Translations under genes and position numbers: made by a program
Notes under the pieces: model-generated
What the model saw: the letters and a program-made list of their open reading frames with translations, nothing else
Database searches by the model: none
What the model was told of the DNA's origin: nothing
Origin: a virus
Direction: 5' to 3' (one strand)
DNA: 64,000 nt
Virus record (IMG/VR): IMGVR_UViG_3300022926_000007
Span: 1-64,000 of that record
Shown here: piece by piece, positions 8,194-15,986 of the stretch
Layout of the letters: every line of letters begins with the position of its first letter
How positions within the stretch are numbered: position 1 is the stretch's first letter

Positions 8194-8977
8194 TTGCAAT
8201 CCTCCATAATAGTCTATTGTTATCCATCACAGGTGTTCTACGGTGTAAACTTGTAAATTGATCCATTAATAACAAGTCACCCTCTTTAAAAATGTGATGA
8301 TATTGATATTGTGATTTAAATATTTTAGGTTTTAATTTATTAATCATTTCTTCAGCGTCTATTTGTTTTTTACCTTCCCACGCTTTTGTTATAAAATGAT
8401 ACGGAAAATAAAAATATTCTAAGCCTGTATGGGGATGTTTATCAACTAGTTTACGAATACTTCCTTTGTTTTTACTCATAAATTCTAATTCGGGATCGTC
8501 ATCCTCTAAATTGTATATTGTATTGTTTTTAAATTTTAATCTTATTGTAATTGATCTCCAATAATTCTTTTCATCATCTGACATATCATAAAATGGTTGT
8601 TGAGTGTTACAGACACTTAAAGTTGTATTAATATCTTCTTTTACACAATACAAGGCAATTAAAATTTTGTCTATCAAATGCCTAGAATTTCCATTTGAAT
8701 GCCAACCTAATTCTGTATCTCCAAACATACCTATTTTTTTACCATCAACTTTTTTACCTGTAACTAAAAAGATTTCTGGATAATCTTTTGGATTCATAAA
8801 CAAGTTAGGAGCCTCACACTCACCAAATCTTTTCATTGTATCAATATATTCTTTTTCATTTAATTGTTGATTATAGAATACAGCTACACCTTGTTGATGT
8901 ACATTTTTTGCAACATCAAGTAATTCTTCATTAATCATATCTTTTATTTGTTTATCTATTTTTTTAGGGTATATCAT
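8162..8977 (-). CDS. TauD/TfdA-like 2OG oxygenase paralogue, Asn variant, 271 aa
   Basis: Clear paralogue of the protein at 4653-5525: both share the FMNPKDxPxI segment, GKxIGMFGxTELxWHxNG, and a GDLLxMDQ...HRR distal motif. Here the metal motif is LGWHSNGNSRH (His93-x-Asn95) with distal His245 followed by Arg-Arg. The same Asp-to-Asn replacement in both copies indicates an inherited feature rather than a random inactivation. ATGA overlap with the upstream gene. Two related but diverged copies in one operon suggest two successive or parallel oxidations. Substrate unknown. Confidence 0.75.
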   Translation of the reverse strand: MIYPKKIDKQIKDMINEELLDVAKNVHQQGVAVFYNQQLNEKEYIDTMKRFGECEAPNLFMNPKDYPEIFLVTGKKVDGKKIGMFGDTELGWHSNGNSRHLIDKILIALYCVKEDINTTLSVCNTQQPFYDMSDDEKNYWRSITIRLKFKNNTIYNLEDDDPELEFMSKNKGSIRKLVDKHPHTGLEYFYFPYHFITKAWEGKKQIDAEEMINKLKPKIFKSQYQYHHIFKEGDLLLMDQFTSLHRRTPVMDNNRLLWRIASDFKQIYTLA

Positions 8978-9633
8978 AATATATTTTCTACCATTTCTTT
9001 AAAATCTTTATAGTCTAATATCTTAGGTATGTTATTCCATCTTGTTACCCAAGCACATCTAGGTGCTTCTGTAATAACTACTCTATGCATAATATCAGTT
9101 CTAATTAACACTGGTCTATTTTCTAAAACTATTTCACCTATTTTTCTATCACTTAAAAACTTTTCAAACTCGGGTGTGTATTGACCCATTTCTTTTTGTG
9201 CTTTAAACTCATGGTAGTATGCATGACCATGTGCGTTTTTTTCAGGCAAATAAACTTCTTCATCTTTTGTTTCAAAATAATCAATACGAGATTTACCAAA
9301 CACAGGTATAACAATGTTATAACCATTAGGGTGTTCAGTATCTAAATCTATATCTGTATGAGCAAATACATCTTTTTCTGTACTATCAGCTGTATTGAAA
9401 CCTGTTGAACGAAATTGATAATGTGGATGTACTTTTCTATGTTTAGATAATATAGGATTAAATACTTGTTCATATCCCGTAGGTTTACCTGTTTTATTAT
9501 CTTCAAGTGAATAACTTACAAATGGTGTTTTACCAAATGTATTGTTAACATTACTTTTAACTTTATTGTACAAAGACAAAAGTAATTCTGTATCAGTTGC
9601 TACGTTTATGTATTCAGCTACACCTTGTATCAT
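8974..9633 (-). CDS. Probable cupin-fold 2OG oxygenase, 219 aa
   Basis: Contains DVFAHTDIDLDTEH (His-x-Asp), a following strand GYNIVIPVFGKSRIDYFETK and a distal ENRPVLIRTDIMHRVVITEA with His, then PRCAWVTRW with a basic residue. The spacing fits a Fe(II)/2OG double-stranded beta-helix of phytanoyl or AspH type, though overall similarity to a named family was not recognised. It sits between the TauD-like gene and the peroxiredoxin, with ATGA overlaps on both sides, so it is expressed with them. Less certain than the other oxygenases of this operon. Confidence 0.55.
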   Translation of the reverse strand: MIQGVAEYINVATDTELLLSLYNKVKSNVNNTFGKTPFVSYSLEDNKTGKPTGYEQVFNPILSKHRKVHPHYQFRSTGFNTADSTEKDVFAHTDIDLDTEHPNGYNIVIPVFGKSRIDYFETKDEEVYLPEKNAHGHAYYHEFKAQKEMGQYTPEFEKFLSDRKIGEIVLENRPVLIRTDIMHRVVITEAPRCAWVTRWNNIPKILDYKDFKEMVENIL

Positions 9634-10061
9634 AGTTTATATAAAACACCATCTATAAATGGGTCCTCAAATTCTTTTGTTATACTTCCATTTTCAACTA
9701 ACAAAGCATATCGTTCACTTCTTACACCAAAACTGTCTCCCCAATCAACATCTTTTTTAAGATGTTTTGTAAACACTGCCAATGGATCAGATACACTATC
9801 TATTTCAGAATGACCATGTTGTTTATTCCAAACATCCATGACATATGCGTCATTAACACTTACAAATATTACTTTATCTACACCAAATAATTTTAACTTA
9901 TCTAATTTTTCTGCAAACCCTGGAAGATGTTTATTTGTACAAGTGTTTGTAAATGCACCAGGAATACCACATAATATAATTTTTAATTTATCGTCTACTT
10001 CATAGGGTACAATTTTTTTATCTTTTAAAATGTAAAGACCTTTACTACTTATTTTTTCCAT
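9630..10061 (-). CDS. Peroxiredoxin, Prx5-like, 143 aa
   Basis: Contains IPGAFTNTCTNKHLPGF with the peroxidatic cysteine at residue 41 in the PGAFTxTC context diagnostic of the Prx5/AhpC-TSA group, and GVRSERYALLVENG, which supplies the conserved arginine. At 143 aa it is slightly shorter than free-living Prx5 proteins (about 160). It reduces peroxides using thiols. Located in an operon of iron oxygenases it could protect them, or the host, from peroxide by-products. ATGA overlap with the oxygenase downstream and 13-base overlap with the FMN reductase upstream. Confidence 0.8.
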   Translation of the reverse strand: MEKISSKGLYILKDKKIVPYEVDDKLKIILCGIPGAFTNTCTNKHLPGFAEKLDKLKLFGVDKVIFVSVNDAYVMDVWNKQHGHSEIDSVSDPLAVFTKHLKKDVDWGDSFGVRSERYALLVENGSITKEFEDPFIDGVLYKL

Positions 10062-10630
10062 TTACTATCCCATTCATTATATTTTTTCTGCCAATCACTT
10101 ACTTGATCTAGCATGTTTTTGTTAATTATTTCTTTACTCTCACTTTCGACAAACTTGTAATTATCTGGTACTAACTTTTCCCAACAATCATGTTTTACAA
10201 ACATTTTTTTTACGTTACCACCTAACTTTTCTAACAACTCTTTTGTCATATCAAAATGTCTATCGCCAGCACCTTTTTTAACAGGTGTAAATGATATAAC
10301 ATATATTTCTTTATTTGATATTGAATACTGTTGACCTAAATCTGCATTATAATATGCCTTTACAACTAACCAGTCCATAAGATTTTTAAAACCTACACAA
10401 TAATGACCAGTGTATTCAGGTATAGAAAAAACTAATTTATCACTTTTACTTAATATATTGTCTATAGCTTCTACCTCTTTAGGAATAATACCGTCTGGTC
10501 TATTTGAATTGCAAATAGGTAAATCCAATTTAATGATGTTTGAAAATTTGATGTAGTGGTCCATTAATAATAGACCTCTATAACTCATAGAGCTTTCACT
10601 ATAACTAAAAGATACTGCTGTCGTATTCAT
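10049..10630 (-). CDS. NAD(P)H-dependent FMN reductase-like flavodoxin-fold protein
   Basis: Residues 1-60 form a flavodoxin-like beginning (TTAVSFSYSESSMSYRGLLL). The hallmark is LVFSIPEYTGHYCVGFKNLM followed by DWLV, equivalent to the PEYNGS...KNALDWLS motif of NADPH-dependent FMN reductases. Length 193 aa is normal. It would deliver reduced flavin or electrons, plausibly to nitroreductase-like or other redox enzymes of the island. The last gene before a short gap (10631-10655) to the desaturase gene. Confidence 0.75.
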   Translation of the reverse strand: MNTTAVSFSYSESSMSYRGLLLMDHYIKFSNIIKLDLPICNSNRPDGIIPKEVEAIDNILSKSDKLVFSIPEYTGHYCVGFKNLMDWLVVKAYYNADLGQQYSISNKEIYVISFTPVKKGAGDRHFDMTKELLEKLGGNVKKMFVKHDCWEKLVPDNYKFVESESKEIINKNMLDQVSDWQKKYNEWDSKWKK

Positions 10631-10655
10631 AATTTAAAAATCAATATAATATATA

Positions 10656-11285
10656 TTACTTAAATAACTTCTCTGCTAACCAACCACCTGTATCGTATTT
10701 GTGTAATCGTATTCTTTTAAAATTGTCATGGTGATTTCTATGATATCCTTCACCTGCAATAAAAAAGTTTAACCATGGTACATTTGCACCACCTGGAGTT
10801 CTATGACCTACTGTATTTAATAAACCAAATCCTATTTTAGCAAATACAAATGGTACAACACAAAATGATATCCAAAAGTACGGACTAATTAAAAAACTAA
10901 TTATATTTACTGAAATTAAAATATGTAACCAGTATTTGTGGCAAAAAACTAGTCTAGGATTTTTATACAAATCTCTAGCATATTTACTTGGTATATTTTT
11001 TATATCCCATGTTGTAAATAATACTTTCCAAAAACCTACATACTTAGATGCATGAGGGTCTTCTGGACCATCTGAATGTTTGTGATGAATACGATGGCTT
11101 GCAATCCAACCAATGGGTGTTCTTATACATGCAATCATCAGCATTGAAAGACCTAACACTTCAAACCATACAGGAACTTTAAACTGATTGTGACAATAAT
11201 GTCTATGTAATAAAATACTAGCACCTAAGTGTGAAATTATTTCGGACCAAATGACACCTATAAAAATAGCAAATAACCAATCCAT
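10656..11285 (-). CDS. Membrane fatty-acid desaturase-like protein, 209 aa
   Basis: Three histidine boxes of the integral membrane desaturase superfamily are present: HRHYCH (His27-His32), HRIHHKH (His64-His70) and, near the C-terminus, GEGYHRNHH. Hydrophobic segments lie before box 1, around residues 40-55 and between boxes 2 and 3 (YWLHILISVNIISFLI and following). It most resembles acyl-CoA delta-9 desaturases but is short (usually about 290-330 aa), retaining mainly the catalytic core. It would act in the host inner membrane on acyl chains. Electron donor could be the neighbouring flavin reductase, by inference. Confidence 0.8.
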   Translation of the reverse strand: MDWLFAIFIGVIWSEIISHLGASILLHRHYCHNQFKVPVWFEVLGLSMLMIACIRTPIGWIASHRIHHKHSDGPEDPHASKYVGFWKVLFTTWDIKNIPSKYARDLYKNPRLVFCHKYWLHILISVNIISFLISPYFWISFCVVPFVFAKIGFGLLNTVGHRTPGGANVPWLNFFIAGEGYHRNHHDNFKRIRLHKYDTGGWLAEKLFK

Positions 11286-11291
11286 TATATT

Positions 11292-11579
11292 CTATTGACC
11301 CTCTAAACTATAAGATACTGAATTTTCAGAACAAAAGTTTTCTAAATTTTGACCGTTTTGTGTATTAACTGGTTCATTTATAAATTCCTGATAGGCAGCT
11401 TGATCTACAAAGACTGTTGTCCAAGTTTCTACTAAACCATCAACAGTTTTAACAGGTTTTTGTGTTATTTTACCTTGGTCAAAATAACTATCAATCAAAG
11501 CTAATATGTCATTGTTCCAAAAGTTAATTTCAACACCTTCGTTTGGTTTTTGATAAACGTTTCTAAATGTATAACTCAT
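11292..11579 (-). CDS. Hypothetical protein, 95 aa
   Basis: Not recognised. Begins MSYTFRNVYQKPNEGVEINF; contains a WTTVFVDQAAYQEFINEP segment reminiscent of small alpha-beta sandwich (ferredoxin-like/ABM) proteins, but this is weak. No signal peptide or membrane segment. It sits within the leftward arm of the island between the desaturase and an oxygenase gene. A TATAAATA occurs five bases before its ATG and might be a late promoter or chance. Confidence 0.5.
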   Translation of the reverse strand: MSYTFRNVYQKPNEGVEINFWNNDILALIDSYFDQGKITQKPVKTVDGLVETWTTVFVDQAAYQEFINEPVNTQNGQNLENFCSENSVSYSLEGQ

Positions 11580-11587
11580 AATACTAT

Positions 11588-12037
11588 TTATATAACCCCT
11601 ACTATATGTATTCTATCCAGCATGGAGGCGTTTAATGCTGTGTGATTTTTTGTTGTATCAACTACATGATAATTACCATCTGCAGGATAATGAAAAATTT
11701 GTTTATCTATAATTATAAAACAACTTTCATTTGTTTCAATAGGTATGTGTATTCTTTTTGATAAATCTTTATGATAAGTATAACATGTTTTAGGTTTTAA
11801 ATTCATTACTCTGGTACGATACATTTTTAAATCTGATAAAATACTGTTAATATAAGGCAGATCAAAAATAAATGTGCTAAAATCTGTTTCTTTATATCCC
11901 ATTTCATATTTTTCATTCCATTTACCCACACCCCAAAATGGATCTAAATTATCTTTGGTACCTTGAAGACAAATTTGTTCATCAAACTTAGGTAATAGCT
12001 TTAGTTCACTTTTTATTTTTTCTATATCTAAGGACAT
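11588..12037 (-). CDS. Small 2OG oxygenase-like protein (Asp/Asn hydroxylase type), 149 aa
   Basis: The C-terminal half shows CYTYHKDLSKRIHIPIET (His-x-Asp plus a basic residue), CFIIIDKQIFHYPADGNYHV and DTTKNHTALNASMLDRIHIV, i.e. first His, cupin strands, distal His and an Arg. This is a compact AspH-like arrangement, shorter than usual because the N-terminal part is only about 85 residues. It is the fifth iron-oxygenase-like gene of this arm. It overlaps the SDR gene upstream by 10 bases. Substrate unknown. Confidence 0.6.
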   Translation of the reverse strand: MSLDIEKIKSELKLLPKFDEQICLQGTKDNLDPFWGVGKWNEKYEMGYKETDFSTFIFDLPYINSILSDLKMYRTRVMNLKPKTCYTYHKDLSKRIHIPIETNESCFIIIDKQIFHYPADGNYHVVDTTKNHTALNASMLDRIHIVGVI

Positions 12038-12462
12038 ACAGTTATCTCTTTGACTCTATGTGGTTGATTTAACACCCAATCTATAATTGAAATACAATAA
12101 TCAATAGACATTTTTTTACTGTCTATATTAGCACTTCTTGGTGAGTCAAAATAACCAAAGTTAATTATACAAGTGTCAACACCTTCATAATAAAGTTGTT
12201 CATTTACATCTCTTAGTGTTTTCTTTTCAATACCATATCTATACATTTCTTTGTGACCTTTTATCCAATCACTTCCTGCAGACCCTATATTGATTATTTT
12301 TTTATGAAGTTTTGCAGCCTTATAAAGCAATTCTACTTGTTGAAAACCATCATGCTTACAATTAATGAATATATCACAATTATTTAAGTCATCAACTGTA
12401 TCATATTTTTCATTTAATACTTTACCAAGGCCTCTACGAGTACCAGTAATATAGAATTTCAT
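12028..12462 (-). CDS. Short-chain dehydrogenase/reductase-like protein, about 144 aa
   Basis: Starting at the ATG at 12462, the protein opens MKFYITGTRRGLGKVL, a TGxxxGLG Rossmann nucleotide-binding loop. It then has CDIFINCKHD (NAG-like position), INIGSAGSDW (catalytic Ser) and YRYGIEKKTL (Tyr-x3-Lys). At about 144 residues it is a minimal SDR, lacking much of the usual 250 aa. An in-frame extension to 12588 is open but would cross the divergent promoter and is not protein-like, so it is rejected. First gene of the leftward arm of the island. Probably an NAD(P)H-dependent oxidoreductase or nucleotide-sugar modifying enzyme. Confidence 0.65.
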   Translation of the reverse strand: MKFYITGTRRGLGKVLNEKYDTVDDLNNCDIFINCKHDGFQQVELLYKAAKLHKKIINIGSAGSDWIKGHKEMYRYGIEKKTLRDVNEQLYYEGVDTCIINFGYFDSPRSANIDSKKMSIDYCISIIDWVLNQPHRVKEITVCP

Positions 12463-12476
12463 ATACTTATTTAGAC

Positions 12477-12513
12477 GATAAATATTGACAAATTTATCAA
12501 AATGTGTTATAAT
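12477..12513 (+). promoter_or_regulatory. Composite late (GATAAATA) and perfect sigma-70 promoter
   Basis: GATAAATA at 12477-12484 is directly followed by TTGACA at 12485-12490, a 17-base spacer and TATAAT at 12508-12513. This is an exact sigma-70 consensus. The ATG of the first rightward gene is at 12520, where transcription from this promoter would begin, so that transcript would be leaderless. Confidence 0.85.
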
Positions 12514-12519
12514 ATATAT

Positions 12520-13389
12520 ATGAAAATTGTAAATATAGTGTGTACAAGTAAGCCTGGTGATGGTCTCTTTCATTATAGTTATGAACACTGTTGCTATCTT
12601 AACTCAATTGGCATTAAAAGTCAACTAGTAATTTTGACACATCACAAATTTAGTCAACAAGACTATATTAATGCTATTAATGAATGTTATATAAAATACG
12701 AAAATGTGGTATTTAACTTTTATACACCTTCATCAAACGATATAACATTAATACTAGGAAGAAGTATGTTGACACTAGCATACTTGAACAAAAGCTCATA
12801 CACAAATGATCAATTACTTACTTTACATTTGTTGTTTAGTGGTAACCTCATATCTGTATATTCAGAAAATCATCCTAAAGAATATTCAAACGCCGTAGAT
12901 TATTTTAAACCAAAAAAGATATACGACTTATGCGATTATGATGTTTATCCTAATGGCATAGGAGAACAATTTGAAAAAATAATAAACTTTAGTATTTACA
13001 AACCAGTTAAATCAGATATACAATTTAAGTATCTGTTTTTAGGTACAAATGAAATATACTATAGAGAAATAGAAAAACACATAGACAAATATCCAAATCA
13101 CGGTATTGTAACTTACAATGAAAAGTGGATTAATCCTAAGTTAAATAATCTATTCGTACCTATTAAAAATATATTAGGAAAATTTGAAACATATGTTTAT
13201 ACAAAACCTAATTTTGACCCAGCACCTAGATTATTTGTAGAGTTTAAATGGTTAGGTAAAAAAGTAGATTATTTAAGAGATAAAAGTATGAAAGACGGTG
13301 GTATGGTTTATTGGAACAGACCTGTGCCTACGAAACAGATTTATAAAGACAATATAAATATTTTAGTTGATTTAATTAAAAGAATATGA
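12520..13389 (+). CDS. Glycosyltransferase-like protein (GT-B type), about 290 aa
   Basis: Begins MKIVNIVCTSKPGDGLFHYS, an N-terminal Rossmann-like opening of the sort seen in GT4-type glycosyltransferases. FKYLFLGTNEIYYREIEKHI marks a second Rossmann-like half. Towards the C-terminus FDPAPRLFVEFKWLGKKVDY resembles the region that contacts the nucleotide sugar. No DxD, as expected for GT-B. The start at 12520 is chosen over 12502 because the perfect promoter lies between them. First gene of the rightward arm. Family assignment is tentative. Confidence 0.55.
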   Translation: MKIVNIVCTSKPGDGLFHYSYEHCCYLNSIGIKSQLVILTHHKFSQQDYINAINECYIKYENVVFNFYTPSSNDITLILGRSMLTLAYLNKSSYTNDQLLTLHLLFSGNLISVYSENHPKEYSNAVDYFKPKKIYDLCDYDVYPNGIGEQFEKIINFSIYKPVKSDIQFKYLFLGTNEIYYREIEKHIDKYPNHGIVTYNEKWINPKLNNLFVPIKNILGKFETYVYTKPNFDPAPRLFVEFKWLGKKVDYLRDKSMKDGGMVYWNRPVPTKQIYKDNINILVDLIKRI

Positions 13390-14153
13390 AAAAAATATTA
13401 TTAGTTAGTGGTGATAGTTTTAGTGACAAAAACTTCTCTACAACGATTCATCCAGAATTAGACACATCTTGGCCTAAATGGCCTGAACTCTTAGCCGACA
13501 AGTTAAATATGGAATGTATTAACATAGCAAAATCTGGTGCAGGTAATGATTATATCTATGAAGCATTAGTTGATACTTTACAAAACATTGACAAAGAACA
13601 AATAGGATTAGTAATAGCAGCTTGGTCTCAATGTCAAAGAAGAAGTTGGCAAGAATCAAAAAATCTATATTGGAAAAACAGTAGAGTGGATACAAAGGGT
13701 GATGTATTCTATTGGACAAAAAGAACTATGAGATATTGGTATAGTTTTCAAGTATTATGTGAAAGATATAATTTACCGTATAAACAATTTCAAATGATTT
13801 CACTTTTTCAAGGATGGTTAAACGGTTTACATCAAAACGACCATGAGGTATATAAAAATAAATTAAATCCAGATCCTAATTTTATAGAAAAACATATTTA
13901 TCCAGGTGATAAAAATAAAGATGAAAAAATCTTAACAAACATGGTATTTAACCATGAAGATCATATTAATACTAAAAACTTTATAGGTTGGCCAATATTT
14001 TTTAGATTTGGAGGTTTTCACGTTGAGTATAAAGTATTAAGAGATGCAAACCATCAACCGTTAGATGGCATGATAATATCTAAACATGATGCTCATCCTA
14101 CAGCAAAAGGTCAAAAGGCAATAGCGGAGTTTATATATGACAGGTTGGGATAG
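13386..14153 (+). CDS. SGNH/GDSL hydrolase-like protein, 255 aa
   Basis: Block I is LVSGDSFSDKN (GDS with the nucleophilic Ser), a middle block SGAGNDYIYE supplies Gly and Asn, and the C-terminal block DAHPTAKGQ gives the Asp-x-x-His dyad. This is the SGNH hydrolase order (esterase, O-acetylhydrolase or acyltransferase). The central part is Trp- and Tyr-rich. Its place behind a glycosyltransferase and ahead of a sugar aminotransferase suggests work on a glycan ester. ATGA overlap with the previous gene; its 3' end overlaps the DegT gene by 17 bases. Confidence 0.75.
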   Translation: MKKILLVSGDSFSDKNFSTTIHPELDTSWPKWPELLADKLNMECINIAKSGAGNDYIYEALVDTLQNIDKEQIGLVIAAWSQCQRRSWQESKNLYWKNSRVDTKGDVFYWTKRTMRYWYSFQVLCERYNLPYKQFQMISLFQGWLNGLHQNDHEVYKNKLNPDPNFIEKHIYPGDKNKDEKILTNMVFNHEDHINTKNFIGWPIFFRFGGFHVEYKVLRDANHQPLDGMIISKHDAHPTAKGQKAIAEFIYDRLG

Positions 14154-15399
14154 AGAATATTTAAAACATAAAGACGAATACCTAGAACTTTTTGATAAGT
14201 CAATGCAAAAAGAACAAGAAAGTAATGTTGAGTTTTTGGAAGATAAACTTAAACTACTCACAGGTAGAAAATATGCTGTAGTTTGTAGTAATGGCACAGA
14301 CGCATTACATTTTGCTTTAAGAAGTTTAGATATAAAAAAAGGCGATGAGGTATTGACAACTAATTTTTCTTGGATTTCTACTGCGTCTTGTATATCTATG
14401 GTCGGTGCAACACCTGTATTTTGTGAAATTGATATATCATCTTATCATATGTCATTAGATAGTATTAAACGTATGTATTCGGATAAAGTCAAAGCAATAG
14501 TTTATCCACATCTATTTGGTAATATGTCAGATACAAAAGAGATAATAGATTTTTGTAAAGAAAAAAATATTACATTTATAGAAGACGCAGCTCAGTCGTT
14601 AGGCGCAAGTCTTAATGGTGTCAAAGCAGGATCAATAGGTGATATATCAACGTTAAGTTTTAACGCAAACAAAGTTGTTGCTGGGATTGCAGGAGGCGGA
14701 GCTATACTTACAGATGATAAAGATAAAGCAGAGATATTTAAAAAATTAAGAAGACACGGCAATAATGAAATATTAGGTTATAACTCTAAAATGTTGTTAA
14801 TGAACGCTGAGTTTATAAACTTTAGATTAAACAAAATGAAAGAATGGCAATCTAAAAGACAGGAAATCGCAAAACAATATAATGAACAATTAAAAGATTA
14901 TGTCACAATACAACCCACAACAAACGGCCTTGATCATAATTATCACAAATATGTTATTAGACTGCCCAACAAAGAGATACGAGATGAATTGAAAAATACC
15001 TTAAACGCAAAAGTACATTATGATAAGCCATTATCAGAAAATGTTATGTATAAAAACATTGAATATAGAAAAGATAAAACTTATGAAAGTAAGTTAGTTT
15101 GCGACACAATACTAACTTTACCTATTCATCCATATATGACACAATCAGAAATAGATAAAATAATTAATGTAATTATTATTACCTTAGAACACAAAAATAA
15201 TAAATTTGTAAACAATATGAAAAAGATATTGGGTAATAACTTATTTGATAAAGAATTACTTAAAGAAACTACTGAAGATATTTACGATTATATTGTTGAA
15301 AAAATATATCAATTGCCAGAGTACATTGAAGAAGTTGAATTTAAAGATAAGAGAAAACTGAAGATAGCATTTAATAAATTTTACAATAAAATAAAATGA
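14137..15399 (+). CDS. DegT/DnrJ/EryC1/StrS-type sugar aminotransferase, 420 aa
   Basis: Typical nucleotide-sugar aminotransferase: VCSNGTDALHFALRSL, TTNFSWISTASCISMVGATP, then IEDAAQSLGAS (PLP-contacting Asp) and TLSFNANKVVAGIAGGGAIL with Schiff-base lysine K179. It makes aminosugars from keto-sugar nucleotides with Glu as donor. Residues 1-350 cover the family; the last 60-70 residues (from FVNNMKKILGNNLFDKELLK) are a Lys-rich helical extension not usual for the family. The presence of this enzyme is the best single argument that the island modifies or makes a glycan. Confidence 0.85.
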   Translation: MTGWDREYLKHKDEYLELFDKSMQKEQESNVEFLEDKLKLLTGRKYAVVCSNGTDALHFALRSLDIKKGDEVLTTNFSWISTASCISMVGATPVFCEIDISSYHMSLDSIKRMYSDKVKAIVYPHLFGNMSDTKEIIDFCKEKNITFIEDAAQSLGASLNGVKAGSIGDISTLSFNANKVVAGIAGGGAILTDDKDKAEIFKKLRRHGNNEILGYNSKMLLMNAEFINFRLNKMKEWQSKRQEIAKQYNEQLKDYVTIQPTTNGLDHNYHKYVIRLPNKEIRDELKNTLNAKVHYDKPLSENVMYKNIEYRKDKTYESKLVCDTILTLPIHPYMTQSEIDKIINVIIITLEHKNNKFVNNMKKILGNNLFDKELLKETTEDIYDYIVEKIYQLPEYIEEVEFKDKRKLKIAFNKFYNKIK

Positions 15400-15986
15400 A
15401 TTTTGCAAATATAAGACTCAATATAGAAAATAGTCCTAGATGCACATTAGAATGTCCTCTTTGTAAAAGAACTACATACTTTGATTTAAACAATACCAAA
15501 ATAGTTCCTGGTGTTGATTTGTCCCTAAAAGATTTTAAAAAATGTTTAGATTTCTTTAAAGGTGGAATTACATTTGGTGGTCAATTGTCTGATCCGATAT
15601 TTAATAAAGATTTAATAGAAATGTTAAAGATGTGCAAAGAAAACGAAGTTGATACAAGTGTTTTAACAGCAGCTACAGGTAGAAAAGAAGATTGGTACAA
15701 AAAAGCTTTCTCAGCAAACCCAAATGCTGAATGGACGTTTGGTATAGATGGCCCTCCACATTTAAGTCATAAGTATAGAAAGAATCAGAATGGTGAATTT
15801 TTATTTGAAATGATGATAATGGCAAAAGAAATGGGATTAAAAGTGTATTGGCAATATATTGTTTTTGATTACAACGAAAAACATTTAGAAGATTGTAAAA
15901 AATATTCAAAACTTTTAAAAATAGATATGGAAATATTATATTCTCAAAGAAGTAAAAGGGATAAAGGTGATTTTACGTATGAATAA
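15396..15986 (+). CDS. Radical SAM core protein, N-terminal part of a split enzyme
   Basis: The 4Fe-4S radical SAM motif is CTLECPLC (CxxxCxxC) near residue 17-24, followed by LKMCKENEVDTSVLTA and WTFGIDGPPHLSHKYRKN, the usual GG(E/D)P-like and substrate strands. At 196 aa it ends where a SPASM/auxiliary cluster domain would start; that domain is encoded at once by the next gene, in another frame, with an 8-base overlap. So the pair looks like one 330-aa radical SAM/SPASM protein divided in two, either naturally or by a sequence error near the AAAAGGG run at 15954-15960. Confidence 0.75.
   Translation: MNFANIRLNIENSPRCTLECPLCKRTTYFDLNNTKIVPGVDLSLKDFKKCLDFFKGGITFGGQLSDPIFNKDLIEMLKMCKENEVDTSVLTAATGRKEDWYKKAFSANPNAEWTFGIDGPPHLSHKYRKNQNGEFLFEMMIMAKEMGLKVYWQYIVFDYNEKHLEDCKKYSKLLKIDMEILYSQRSKRDKGDFTYE

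Noticed and set aside
12463-12588. N-terminal extension of the SDR-like gene
   Set aside because: Would cross the divergent promoter, is Ile/Tyr/His-rich without domain character, and the Rossmann motif starts right at the ATG at 12462.
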